From Fontisubflavum oceani (GTDB taxonomy: Bacteria > Pseudomonadota > Alphaproteobacteria > Rhodobacterales > Rhodobacteraceae), in the NCBI RefSeq assembly GCF_030407165.1, contig NZ_CP129111.1, positions 1,426,001 through 1,490,000 on the forward strand: DNA of 64,000 bases, read 5' to 3'. Below, in pieces: positions 34,583 through 41,990 of this stretch. The position numbers and the translations under genes were made by a program. Within the stretch, counting starts at the first letter, position 1; each line of letters begins with the position of its first letter. Under the pieces are notes generated by a model. It saw only the letters and a list, made by a program, of their open reading frames with translations. It searched no databases and had not been told where the DNA came from.

Positions 34583-35473
34583 TCAGTCCCCCGGTTTTGG
34601 TTCAAATGCGAATGATCTTGAGAGCCTCGCAAAGTCAAAGAGTTCCGCGTCGAGCAGATGCGAGGGGCGCGCTGACATAAGCGCCGAGAACATCTTCTGC
34701 CGTCGCCCGGGCACCTTCGCCTCCCATGTATCCAGCATTTGCTTGATCGCCTGACGTTGCAGGCCATCTTGGCTACCGCAAAGGTCGCAGGGGATAATCG
34801 GATACGCCATCGCCCGCGCGAAGGCGTCGCAATCGGCCTCAGCCACATGCGCGAGCGGGCGATAAACAAAAACATCACCGTCATCATTCAGCAGCTTTGG
34901 TGGCATCGTGGCGAGTTTTCCGCCATGAAAGAGGTTCAGAAAAAACGTCTCCAAAATATCATCACGGTGATGGCCGAGAACCACAGCGGAACATCCCTCT
35001 TCACGGGCGATGCGATAGAGGTTCCCCCGGCGCAGACGCGAGCAAAGCGCGCAATATGTTCGGCCTTGCGGGACCTTATCCATCACGATGGAGTAGGTGT
35101 CTTGATACTCAATCCGATGCGGCACCCCCATCCGGTCGAGAAACTCCGGCAAGACGGTCGCTGGGAAACCCGGTTGGCCCTGATCGAGATTGCAGGCCAG
35201 CAGTTCCACCGGCAGGAGACCCCGCCATTGCAACTCAACCAGTCCCGCCAGAAGCGTGTAGCTGTCTTTACCGCCGGACAGGCAGACCAACCAGCGGCTG
35301 CCGCGCTCAATCATTCCATAACGTTCAATGGCCTCGCGGGTCTCGCGCACGAGCCGCTTGCGTAGCTTCTTGAATTCAGCGGTTTTTGGCGCGCCGTGAA
35401 AGAGCGGATGGATGTCGTCGGCGGTGTCCAGCATTGCGGGCTTTCGGCAGTGGTTTTGGATTCTCGCAACCAT
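34583..35473 (-). CDS. ttcA: tRNA 2-thiocytidine biosynthesis protein TtcA
   Basis: Thiolates C32 of tRNA using ATP and an iron-sulfur cluster. The 296-residue product has the PP-loop SGGKDS (66-71) and the cluster cysteines C140xxC143 and C228xxC231. An alternative in-frame ATG lies at 35434. It separates yidD from yidC here. Confidence 0.92.
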   Translation of the reverse strand: MVARIQNHCRKPAMLDTADDIHPLFHGAPKTAEFKKLRKRLVRETREAIERYGMIERGSRWLVCLSGGKDSYTLLAGLVELQWRGLLPVELLACNLDQGQPGFPATVLPEFLDRMGVPHRIEYQDTYSIVMDKVPQGRTYCALCSRLRRGNLYRIAREEGCSAVVLGHHRDDILETFFLNLFHGGKLATMPPKLLNDDGDVFVYRPLAHVAEADCDAFARAMAYPIIPCDLCGSQDGLQRQAIKQMLDTWEAKVPGRRQKMFSALMSARPSHLLDAELFDFARLSRSFAFEPKPGD

Positions 35474-35759
35474 AGGCCATTCTGATGGCAGTTGAACCCA
35501 TAGGGAGATTATTCAGCGATGCCACAGTTTATTTTTGGCCGCCGAGCTTTTGATCGCTCAAAGGGTACGCTTACCAATAGACCTGCCTCGCTGCCGGGGC
35601 TTTTGGTGATCGTTCCAATGCAAATCTCGGACCGACCGTTGTTGGCATCCCCGCTGATCAAATTGGCAATACGCGTGGGTTGCAGAACGGGGTTGGACCG
35701 GATCATGGGTTGAAATGCTGACTGGCTTGCGGCGCAAACTGCGGTCTCGGCGGGTCGTT

Positions 35760-35996
35760 CTATTTGGGCGGGTCCCTATCCGGGACGTTGTCGATACCTG
35801 ACGAGCCCCAAGGGTGACAGCGACCGATCCGTCGGAGCGCCAGCCAGCTTCCCTTCAGGCCCCCGTGTTTTTCCAAAGCTTCCAGGGCATAGGCCGAGCA
35901 AGTCGGATGATAACGACAATTAAACCCAACCCATGGGCTGAAGATCAGCCGGTAGGCGCGCACCGGCAACGCGAACAGTTTGGCCAAGAGGGTCAT
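35760..35996 (-). CDS. yidD: membrane protein insertion efficiency factor YidD
   Basis: A 78-residue membrane-associated protein with the family core FSPWVGFNCRYHPTCSAYALEAL and HPWGSSGIDNVPD near the end. It overlaps the rnpA stop by 4 bases. It assists YidC-dependent insertion. Confidence 0.94.
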   Translation of the reverse strand: MTLLAKLFALPVRAYRLIFSPWVGFNCRYHPTCSAYALEALEKHGGLKGSWLALRRIGRCHPWGSSGIDNVPDRDPPK

Positions 35997-36385
35997 CGAT
36001 GCACTTTCTTCAAGGCGCGGGATAGGTCCGCTTTGAGCTGCGCAAAGGGCAGATCAGCGGTGGCACCTGCCCGGCCAATCAGAACATAGTCCCAGCCCGG
36101 TTGCCCTTCCAGAGGCAGAACCGCGCGGGCAATCTCGCGCAGTCGCCGTTTGGCGCGATTGCGGGCGACGGCATTGCCAACTTTCTTGGAGCAGGTGAAC
36201 CCGACGCGGATCACCTCGGGCGTGACCTCTTCGGTGGCGGCGCGTTTGCGAGCTTGCAGCAGAAATCCTGGCGCTGGTGCACGGGCGGCCCGCGCGGCGC
36301 GCAGGAAATCGGGTCGCTTGGTCAGAGTCTCAAGCAAAAAAGCCCCCGTCGACGGGGCCGTCGGCGGAGGCGCGTTCGGTGTCAT
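35993..36385 (-). CDS. rnpA: ribonuclease P protein component
   Basis: Protein subunit of RNase P, processing tRNA 5' ends. The 130-residue product contains the RNR signature KKVGNAVARNRAKRRLRE. ATG 36385 has an AAAGG site 8 bases before it; a TTG at 36406 would extend it by 7 residues. It follows rpmH by 22 bases. The N-terminal proline/threonine-rich segment is longer than in E. coli. Confidence 0.94.
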   Translation of the reverse strand: MTPNAPPPTAPSTGAFLLETLTKRPDFLRAARAARAPAPGFLLQARKRAATEEVTPEVIRVGFTCSKKVGNAVARNRAKRRLREIARAVLPLEGQPGWDYVLIGRAGATADLPFAQLKADLSRALKKVHR

Positions 36386-36407
36386 ACCACCGGCCTTTCG
36401 AGGCAAA

Positions 36408-36545
36408 TCAGGCGCTGAGCGACTTCCGGCCGCGGGCGCGGCGGGCGTTCAGAATCTTGCGGCCTGCTTTGGTGGCCATGCGCGCGCGGAAACCGTGGCG
36501 CCGCTTGCGGACCAGGTTGGACGGCTGAAACGTACGTTTCGACAT
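36408..36545 (-). CDS. rpmH: 50S ribosomal protein L34
   Basis: A 45-residue protein beginning [19 protein letters not shown] and ending [18 protein letters not shown], which is unmistakable L34. It is read from ATG 36545..36543 and followed by rnpA-yidD. A promoter lies 77 bases upstream. Confidence 0.97.
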
Positions 36546-36621
36546 TGTTTTGCTCCGTAATCTGGCCGGACGGCATCCCGGATGGAGGCGTCAAACGGCG
36601 AGGGAATCCTTGAGAACCCGG

Positions 36622-36650
36622 GCAATACGGTCTTGGCGCGCCCGTGTCAA
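36622..36650 (-). promoter_or_regulatory. sigma-70 type promoter for rpmH-rnpA-yidD
   Basis: On the minus strand: TTGACA (36650-36645), 17-bp spacer, TATTGC (36627-36622). The -35 is a perfect consensus match and the distance to rpmH is plausible. Confidence 0.78.
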
Positions 36651-36698
36651 CAAATGCCGAGGCGGAATCGACAGAACTGAAACATCACCGGGTCAGAT

Positions 36699-36728
36699 AT
36701 GTCAGAATGGTGGGAATTTCTGACATAA
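36699..36728. promoter_or_regulatory. 10-bp inverted repeat upstream of the TVP38-like gene
   Basis: TATGTCAGAA-N10-TTCTGACATA, perfect arms, 106 bases before the start at 36835 and just upstream of the rpmH promoter. The size and symmetry fit a dimeric repressor or activator site. The binding protein is unknown. Confidence 0.55.
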
Positions 36729-36834
36729 ACCCCCGCTTTCTGTCACGTCCTATCAAGGCAGCGTGAGGGGCCTATGTCTGGCCCCCGAACGAGGGCATGT
36801 TCTGGGCAAATCCCGCCATTCAGGTAGTTTTGAG

Positions 36835-37566
36835 ATGTCCGACACCATGACAGACCCCAAATCCCGCGTTTCCCGGTTCTTGCCCCTAATCCTCATTGCG
36901 GCAGGGGCGGCGCTGGGCTGGTTCCTGCTGGGCGATCTTTTGTCGTTTGAGACGCTGCGCGACAATCGCGAGGCGCTATTGGCATTCCGCGACGCGAATT
37001 ACGTCGCCATGGTGACGGCTTTTATTGCGATCTATGTGCTGATCGTCGCCTTTTCCCTCCCCGGCGCGGCGATTGCGACCTTAACCGGTGGCTTTCTCTT
37101 TGGTCTCTTCCCGGGCGCGCTCTTTGTCATCATTGCCGCGACACTCGGCGCGACGGCAATCTTTCTGGCGGCAAAATGGGGTCTGGGTGACCGGCTTGCG
37201 GCGCGGATGGATGCCTCAAGCGGACTGACGAAACGCATCAAAGACGGCATCGCGGAAAACGAGCTGTCGATGCTGTTCCTGATCCGTCTCGTGCCGGTCG
37301 TGCCGTTCTTCGTCGCCAATCTCTTGCCCGCATTAGTGGGGGTTCGGCTGAACCGCTATGTATTCACGACCTTTTTCGGGATCATGCCAGGCTCAGTTGT
37401 TTATACCTGGGTTGGGGCGGGTTTGGGCGAGGTCTTCGCCATGGGTGAGACGCCGAACCTTTCCATTATCTTTGAACCGGCGATCCTTGGCCCGATTCTT
37501 GGCCTTTGCGCCTTGGCAGCTCTGCCGATCCTCCTGAAAGCTATTCGCGGCAAGAAAGGTCTCTGA
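36835..37566 (+). CDS. TVP38/TMEM64 (DedA-like) family membrane protein
   Basis: A 243-residue polytopic membrane protein with hydrophobic segments near 17-35, 65-85, 88-125, 160-190 and 215-235. The conserved FSLPGAAIATLTGGFLFG and LRLVPVVPFF-type segment (LIRLVPVVPFFVANLLPALVG) are typical of TMEM64/DedA-like VTT domains. It starts at ATG 36835 (alternative 36847) and is followed after one base by a MerA/Lpd-like flavoprotein, a pairing seen elsewhere. Function unproven. Confidence 0.87.
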   Translation: MSDTMTDPKSRVSRFLPLILIAAGAALGWFLLGDLLSFETLRDNREALLAFRDANYVAMVTAFIAIYVLIVAFSLPGAAIATLTGGFLFGLFPGALFVIIAATLGATAIFLAAKWGLGDRLAARMDASSGLTKRIKDGIAENELSMLFLIRLVPVVPFFVANLLPALVGVRLNRYVFTTFFGIMPGSVVYTWVGAGLGEVFAMGETPNLSIIFEPAILGPILGLCALAALPILLKAIRGKKGL

Positions 37567-37567
37567 C

Positions 37568-38980
37568 ATGACCCGCATCAAGACAGATATCTGCGTCATC
37601 GGCGCGGGGTCCGGAGGCCTGTCCGTTGCTGCGGGCGCGTCACAGATGGGAGCCAAAGTCGTGCTCCTGGAAGGCCATAAAATGGGCGGCGACTGCCTGA
37701 ACTATGGCTGCGTGCCGTCAAAGGCGTTGCTGGCCGCCGGGCACAAAGCACATGAGACCTCTGTCGCGGCCTTCGGCGTAGCGGGTCACGCGCCGGATGC
37801 GGATTTCGCGGCGGCCAAAGACCATGTGCAGAGCGTGATCGAGACGATTGCCCCGGTCGATAGTCAGGAACGGTTCGAGGGGTTCGGTGTCCATGTGATC
37901 CGCGAGTTCGGCCGCTTTATCTCCGAGACCGAGGTGCAAGCCGGAGATCATATCATCGAAGCCCGCCGGTTCGTCATTGCCACCGGCTCGCGACCATTCG
38001 TGCCGCCGATCCCCGGCCTGGAGACCGTGCCGCATTTCACCAATGAGACGATTTTCGATCTGCGCGACCGCCCCGATCATTTGATCATTATCGGCGGCGG
38101 TCCGATCGGCATGGAAATGGCGCAAGCCCATCTGCGGCTTGGGAGCAAAGTGACTGTGCTGGAAGGCCTGAAGGCGCTCGGCAAGGACGACCCCGAGGGG
38201 GCCGCGATTGTGCTGGAAAAACTCACAGCCGAAGGAATAGACATTGTCGAGGGGGCGCAAGTTTCAGAGGTCACCGGTGGTGATGGCGCGGTGACCGTGA
38301 CAACCGAGGACGGTCGCAGCTTTGAGGGCTCCCATCTGCTGGTCGCCGTGGGTCGTCAGGTCAATGTCGACCAAATGGACCTCGAGGCGGGCAATGTGGA
38401 TCACACCCGACGGGGCGTGACCGTGGATGCTGGGCTCCGCTCCACCAGCAACAAACGCGTCTATGCCGTGGGCGATGCCGCAGGCGGGCTGCAATTCACG
38501 CATGTGGCGGGATATCATGCCGGTGTGATCGTTCGATCAATGCTTTTTGGCCTGCCCGCAAAGGCTCGGACCGATCACATTCCTTGGGCCACCTATACTG
38601 ATCCAGAGCTTGCCCAGGTGGGGATGACGGAGGCGCAGGCGCGCGAGGCCCATGGCGACAAGCTGGAGGTCGCCCGTTTCCCCTATCATGAAAATGATCG
38701 GGCGATTGCCACCGGGCAGACGACGGGTTTTGTGAAGGTCATGGTCGTCAAAGGCAAACCCGTCGGCGCCACGATTGTCGGCGCACAGGCAGGCGAACTT
38801 ATTCAAATCTGGGCCTTGGCCATTGCCAACGGCTTGAAAATGAGCGCTGTTGCCGGAATGGTCGCGCCCTATCCGACGCTTGGGGAGATTAACAAACGCG
38901 CCGCGGGGGTCTATTTTTCCCCCAAGCTGTTTGAAAACGCCTGGGTTAAGCGGGTGGTGCGGCTGGTCCAGCGGTTCTAG
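37568..38980 (+). CDS. FAD-dependent pyridine nucleotide-disulfide oxidoreductase (MerA/Lpd-like)
   Basis: A 470-residue class I flavoprotein disulfide reductase: FAD site GAGSGG (12-17), redox pair C43xxxxC48 in GGDCLNYGCVPSK, NAD(P) site GGGPIGME, and GDAAGG near residue 302. The C-terminal catalytic segment reads YPTLGE where dihydrolipoamide dehydrogenase has HPT..E, so the base histidine is replaced by tyrosine, as in mercuric reductases. It lacks the MerA N-terminal metal-binding domain and C-terminal vicinal cysteines. Substrate unknown. Confidence 0.88.
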   Translation: MTRIKTDICVIGAGSGGLSVAAGASQMGAKVVLLEGHKMGGDCLNYGCVPSKALLAAGHKAHETSVAAFGVAGHAPDADFAAAKDHVQSVIETIAPVDSQERFEGFGVHVIREFGRFISETEVQAGDHIIEARRFVIATGSRPFVPPIPGLETVPHFTNETIFDLRDRPDHLIIIGGGPIGMEMAQAHLRLGSKVTVLEGLKALGKDDPEGAAIVLEKLTAEGIDIVEGAQVSEVTGGDGAVTVTTEDGRSFEGSHLLVAVGRQVNVDQMDLEAGNVDHTRRGVTVDAGLRSTSNKRVYAVGDAAGGLQFTHVAGYHAGVIVRSMLFGLPAKARTDHIPWATYTDPELAQVGMTEAQAREAHGDKLEVARFPYHENDRAIATGQTTGFVKVMVVKGKPVGATIVGAQAGELIQIWALAIANGLKMSAVAGMVAPYPTLGEINKRAAGVYFSPKLFENAWVKRVVRLVQRF

Positions 38981-39009
38981 AGCCGCCAAGCTGAGGGAAG
39001 ACGCGCGAC

Positions 39010-40391
39010 GTGAATTCGCTTTCTGGCAGATTTTTGATCCTGACGGTGATCTTCGTGATGATTGCCGAGATTCTGATCTTTGTGCCGTCTGTCGCCCGGT
39101 TCCGCGAAGATTACCTCCTGAACCGACTGGAACGGGCCCAGATCGCCTCCCTGGCGCTTCTGGCGACGGATGGAATGATCGACGACGAGTTGGAATATGA
39201 GCTTCTGGAGAATGCGGAGGTTCTGAACGTGGTCCTGCGGCGCGACGAGGTGCGGCAGTTGATCTTGGCCACGCAGAACATCCCACCCGTCTCCTACAGT
39301 TTCGACCTGCGCGACGCGCCGGCCTGGCAGTTGATCCGCGATGCGATGATGCGGCTGACGACACCGGAAAACCAGACGATCCGAGTGATCGGAGAACCGG
39401 TGCGCGAGGCCGGCCTACTGATCGAGGTGACAATGTATACCGCGCCGTTGCGTGCGGCGTTGATTGACTACGGCATTCGTATTCTTTGGCTCTCGGCCCT
39501 GATCTCTGTCGTCACGGCGGCGCTGCTGTTTTTGGCGGTGCGCCGTTTTCTGGTAACCCCGATCAAGCGCGTGGTCAGTCACATGATGTCCTATGCCGAG
39601 GCGCCGGAGGACGCGCGCCGTATTATCGAGCCTGAGGCTGGTGTGACTGAACTGCGTGATGCGGAAACGGCGTTGCAGTCGTTGCAGACCCAATTGACAG
39701 GCGCATTGCGACAGCGCGAGCGCCTGGCGCAGTTGGGCGAAGCCGTCGCAAAGATCAGCCATGATCTTCGGAATATCCTGACGGTTGCGACGCTGATGGC
39801 CGACCGCCTTGAAACTATCGATGATCCGACCGTCAAGCGCACCACGCCAAAACTAGTCGCCTCGCTTGGCCGCGCGGTGAACCTTTGCGAGGGCACACTT
39901 GCCTTTGGGCGGGCAGAAGAGCCGCCCCCGCGCTGGCACGAGTCGATCTGCATGATCTGATCGGTGATCTGGTCGAGAGTGAGCGCCTGATCGTCGGCCA
40001 AGACGCGGTAACCCTCACGACCGATATCCCGGCCGGGATCATGGCGCGTGCCGATCCCGAGCAGCTCTACAGGGTTTTGGGCAATCTGGTGCGGAACGCC
40101 CGTCAGGCGATTATCGCGACGGAGCAACCAGGAGAAATCAGCGTCAGCGCAGGAGAGAATGGCGATGGCTGGTGGGTCAAGGTCCGTGATACTGGGCCGG
40201 GTTTGCCCAAAAAAGCGCTCGATCATCTGTTCCAGCCGTTTCAGGGCGGCACAAGGAAGGGCGGCACAGGGCTCGGTCTTGCGATTGCAGCGGAGTTGAT
40301 CCGTGGCCATGGCGGGCGGTTGGAACTGGATGAGACCGGCCCCGAGGGCACCGTCTTTTGTATCCACTTGCCCGGTAACATCGCAGCTTGA
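39010..40391 (+). CDS. sensor histidine kinase, frameshifted before the ATPase domain
   Basis: Membrane kinase starting at GTG 39010: TM1 (7-26), periplasmic sensor, TM2 (about 153-178), HAMP, and a HisKA domain with ISHDLRN (His251). As written the frame stops at 39960. The expected HATPase part (DTGPGLPKKALDHLFQPF, GGTGLGLAIAAEL) continues in another frame to 40391. Adding one C to the C5 run at 39925-39929 joins them into a 460-residue kinase. It follows the TVP38/flavoprotein pair; no response regulator is adjacent on that side. Confidence 0.85.
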
Positions 40392-40437
40392 TTTGGCCCT
40401 TGCGCTGACCGAGGAGGGGGGTAAACCCCGCTCTCAC

Positions 40438-40514
40438 GCGCTGGTAGCTCAGCTGGATAGAGTACTTGACTACGAATCAAGGGGTCGGGGGTTCGAATCC
40501 TCCCCAGCGCGCCA
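40438..40514 (+). tRNA. tRNA-Arg (anticodon ACG)
   Basis: A 77-base cloverleaf with encoded CCA. Acceptor arms GCGCTGG (40438-40444) and CCAGCGC (40504-40510) pair perfectly. The anticodon stem CTTGA/TCAAG encloses loop CTACGAA, giving anticodon ACG, which reads CGU/CGC/CGA after A34-to-inosine editing. The T arm GGGGGTTCGAATCCTCCC is standard. Confidence 0.97.
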
Positions 40515-40671
40515 TTATCTCATTGTGAAGCGACACATAGTTCGTCTATTTGCGAAAGAACCTTTCCTTTCCCGGTGCATAATCTAGCCTTCTATCCTAT
40601 ATGGCTAGGGTCCTGACTCTAAGAACCCAGCCGGGCCAATCAGGTAAGGCTGCTCATGACGTGCGCCCAGA

Positions 40672-41286
40672 TCAAATACCATCTTCGCGCGCGAGCAGTG
40701 CTGCTTGCGTCCGGTTTTTGACTTTCATTTTGGTCAGGATGTTTTTGACGTGTAACTTCACCGTCACCTCCTGCAATCCGAGTTCCCGGGCGATTTCCTT
40801 GTTCGATTTGCCTTCACAGAGCTGCAGTAAGGTTTCCATTTCGCGAGGGGTCAGGCCGCGATAGTCGGCCTTGTTGCTCGTTTCAGCTTGCTCTTTCGCA
40901 AACTCAAAGGGGAAATACTGCTCGCCTGACAGCACGAAACGGATCGCGTTGACCATTGACTCGGCCGAAAGGGATTTCGGAAAGAACCCTCGGGCCCCGA
41001 GGCTCATCGCTTCTTTCGCGACCTCGGGCGTTGCGACACCAGACATCAGCGCGATTTTGCTGATCGGGTATTGCGTGACCGCCGCTTCGAGACCGCTCAG
41101 CCCATCCATTCCCGGCATATTATAATCCAAAATGGCCAAGTCGATGGGCAACTCCCCGCCCAGGCTTGTCAGGGCATCCCGCAAAGTTGCGACCGTTATC
41201 ACTTTAAAATCGGGTGATTGTGAAAGATACGCAGCAATCGTTTCGCGCACCAAATCATGGTCATCAGCGATTAAAATATTTGGCAT
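40672..41286 (-). CDS. NarL/FixJ-family response regulator
   Basis: A 204-residue regulator: receiver domain with phospho-acceptor Asp54 (ILDYNMPGMDG) and Lys104, and a LuxR-type DNA-binding domain (GLTPREMETLLQLCEGKSNKEIARELGL, residues about 144-171). ATG 41286 follows AGGTGG; a GTG at 41310 is an alternative. It is divergent from the PruR-like/hybrid-kinase pair, whose HPt domain is a plausible phosphodonor. Confidence 0.92.
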   Translation of the reverse strand: MPNILIADDHDLVRETIAAYLSQSPDFKVITVATLRDALTSLGGELPIDLAILDYNMPGMDGLSGLEAAVTQYPISKIALMSGVATPEVAKEAMSLGARGFFPKSLSAESMVNAIRFVLSGEQYFPFEFAKEQAETSNKADYRGLTPREMETLLQLCEGKSNKEIARELGLQEVTVKLHVKNILTKMKVKNRTQAALLAREDGI

Positions 41287-41351
41287 TGGCCACCTGTATT
41301 GCCGAACCACCTGATCTTTTATGGAAGGTTTTTAAGGCAATGAACAGCATT

Positions 41352-41371
41352 ACCTATACGAAGGTATAGGT
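41352..41371. promoter_or_regulatory. inverted repeat in the regulator / PruR-like divergent promoter
   Basis: ACCTATAC-GAAG-GTATAGGT: perfect 8-bp arms with a 4-bp spacer, centred in the 164-base divergent region. The overlapping TACCTAT (41351-41357) also fits the NarL heptamer consensus TACYYMT. It is a good candidate binding site for the adjacent NarL-family regulator. Confidence 0.6.
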
Positions 41372-41450
41372 CCCTATCCGCAATACCTGCCACCGCGCAA
41401 CATTTGGCGTGTATGACCAGCCCATCGATTTGGAACTGAAAGGATCTCTC

Positions 41451-41936
41451 ATGCTTGGCCGAACGTCGATGTTTGGAGCCGCGATGGCTGTGGCGCTGTT
41501 GGCTCAGTCGTCTACCGCAATGGCGCAGGATGCTTGGGTGCTGACGGTGACGGGCACTAATGGCGCCGAAACCAGCTTTGCTCTGTCTGATCTCGATGCC
41601 ATGGAGCAGGCCGAGTTTACGACCTCAACAATTTGGACGGATGAGGATGTGGCTTTCAGCGGTGTGCCGCTTCGCGCAATCCTGTCCGCGTCAGAGATCG
41701 AAGGCACCTCGCTTTCGATGATTGCGCTGAATGATTATGCGGTCGAAATGCCGCTTGATGAGATTGGCGAGGAGTTCCCGATTGTCGCAACGCGTATGGA
41801 TGGCGAGACGATGTCAGTCCGTGACAAGGGGCCGTTTTGGGTTGTGTATCCTTATGATGCCGATCCTGAATTCCAAACCGAAACGATCTATGCCCGCTCG
41901 ATTTGGCAACTCAACCGGTTATCAGCCGTAGATTGA
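41451..41936 (+). CDS. secreted SUOX-fold protein, PruR-like putative pterin-binding protein
   Basis: A 161-residue protein with a signal peptide (hydrophobic segment residues 7-25, AMAQD cleavage site). The mature part resembles small oxidoreductase-molybdopterin-binding-domain proteins: FSGVPLRAIL, ALNDYAVEMPLDE, MSVRDKGPFWVVYPYD, SIWQLNRL. Agrobacterium PruR has this kind of fold, binds pterins in the periplasm and controls a signalling partner encoded next to it; here a membrane kinase follows. The pterin assignment is inference by similarity and context. AAGGA precedes ATG 41451. Confidence 0.7.
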   Translation: MLGRTSMFGAAMAVALLAQSSTAMAQDAWVLTVTGTNGAETSFALSDLDAMEQAEFTTSTIWTDEDVAFSGVPLRAILSASEIEGTSLSMIALNDYAVEMPLDEIGEEFPIVATRMDGETMSVRDKGPFWVVYPYDADPEFQTETIYARSIWQLNRLSAVD

Positions 41937-41990
41937 TTGGTCTTTGCCAGCTAGTCTGAGGCTGACAGGCAAGGAGTGAAGCAGAGCATT

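Noticed and set aside
35509..35713. Short open frames on both strands between yidD and ttcA
   Set aside because: No ribosome binding site or recognisable sequence; the region is more likely the ttcA upstream region.
40438..40514. tRNA-Arg as an integration site
   Set aside because: No integrase, no direct repeat of the tRNA 3' end and no phage or island genes in the flanks.
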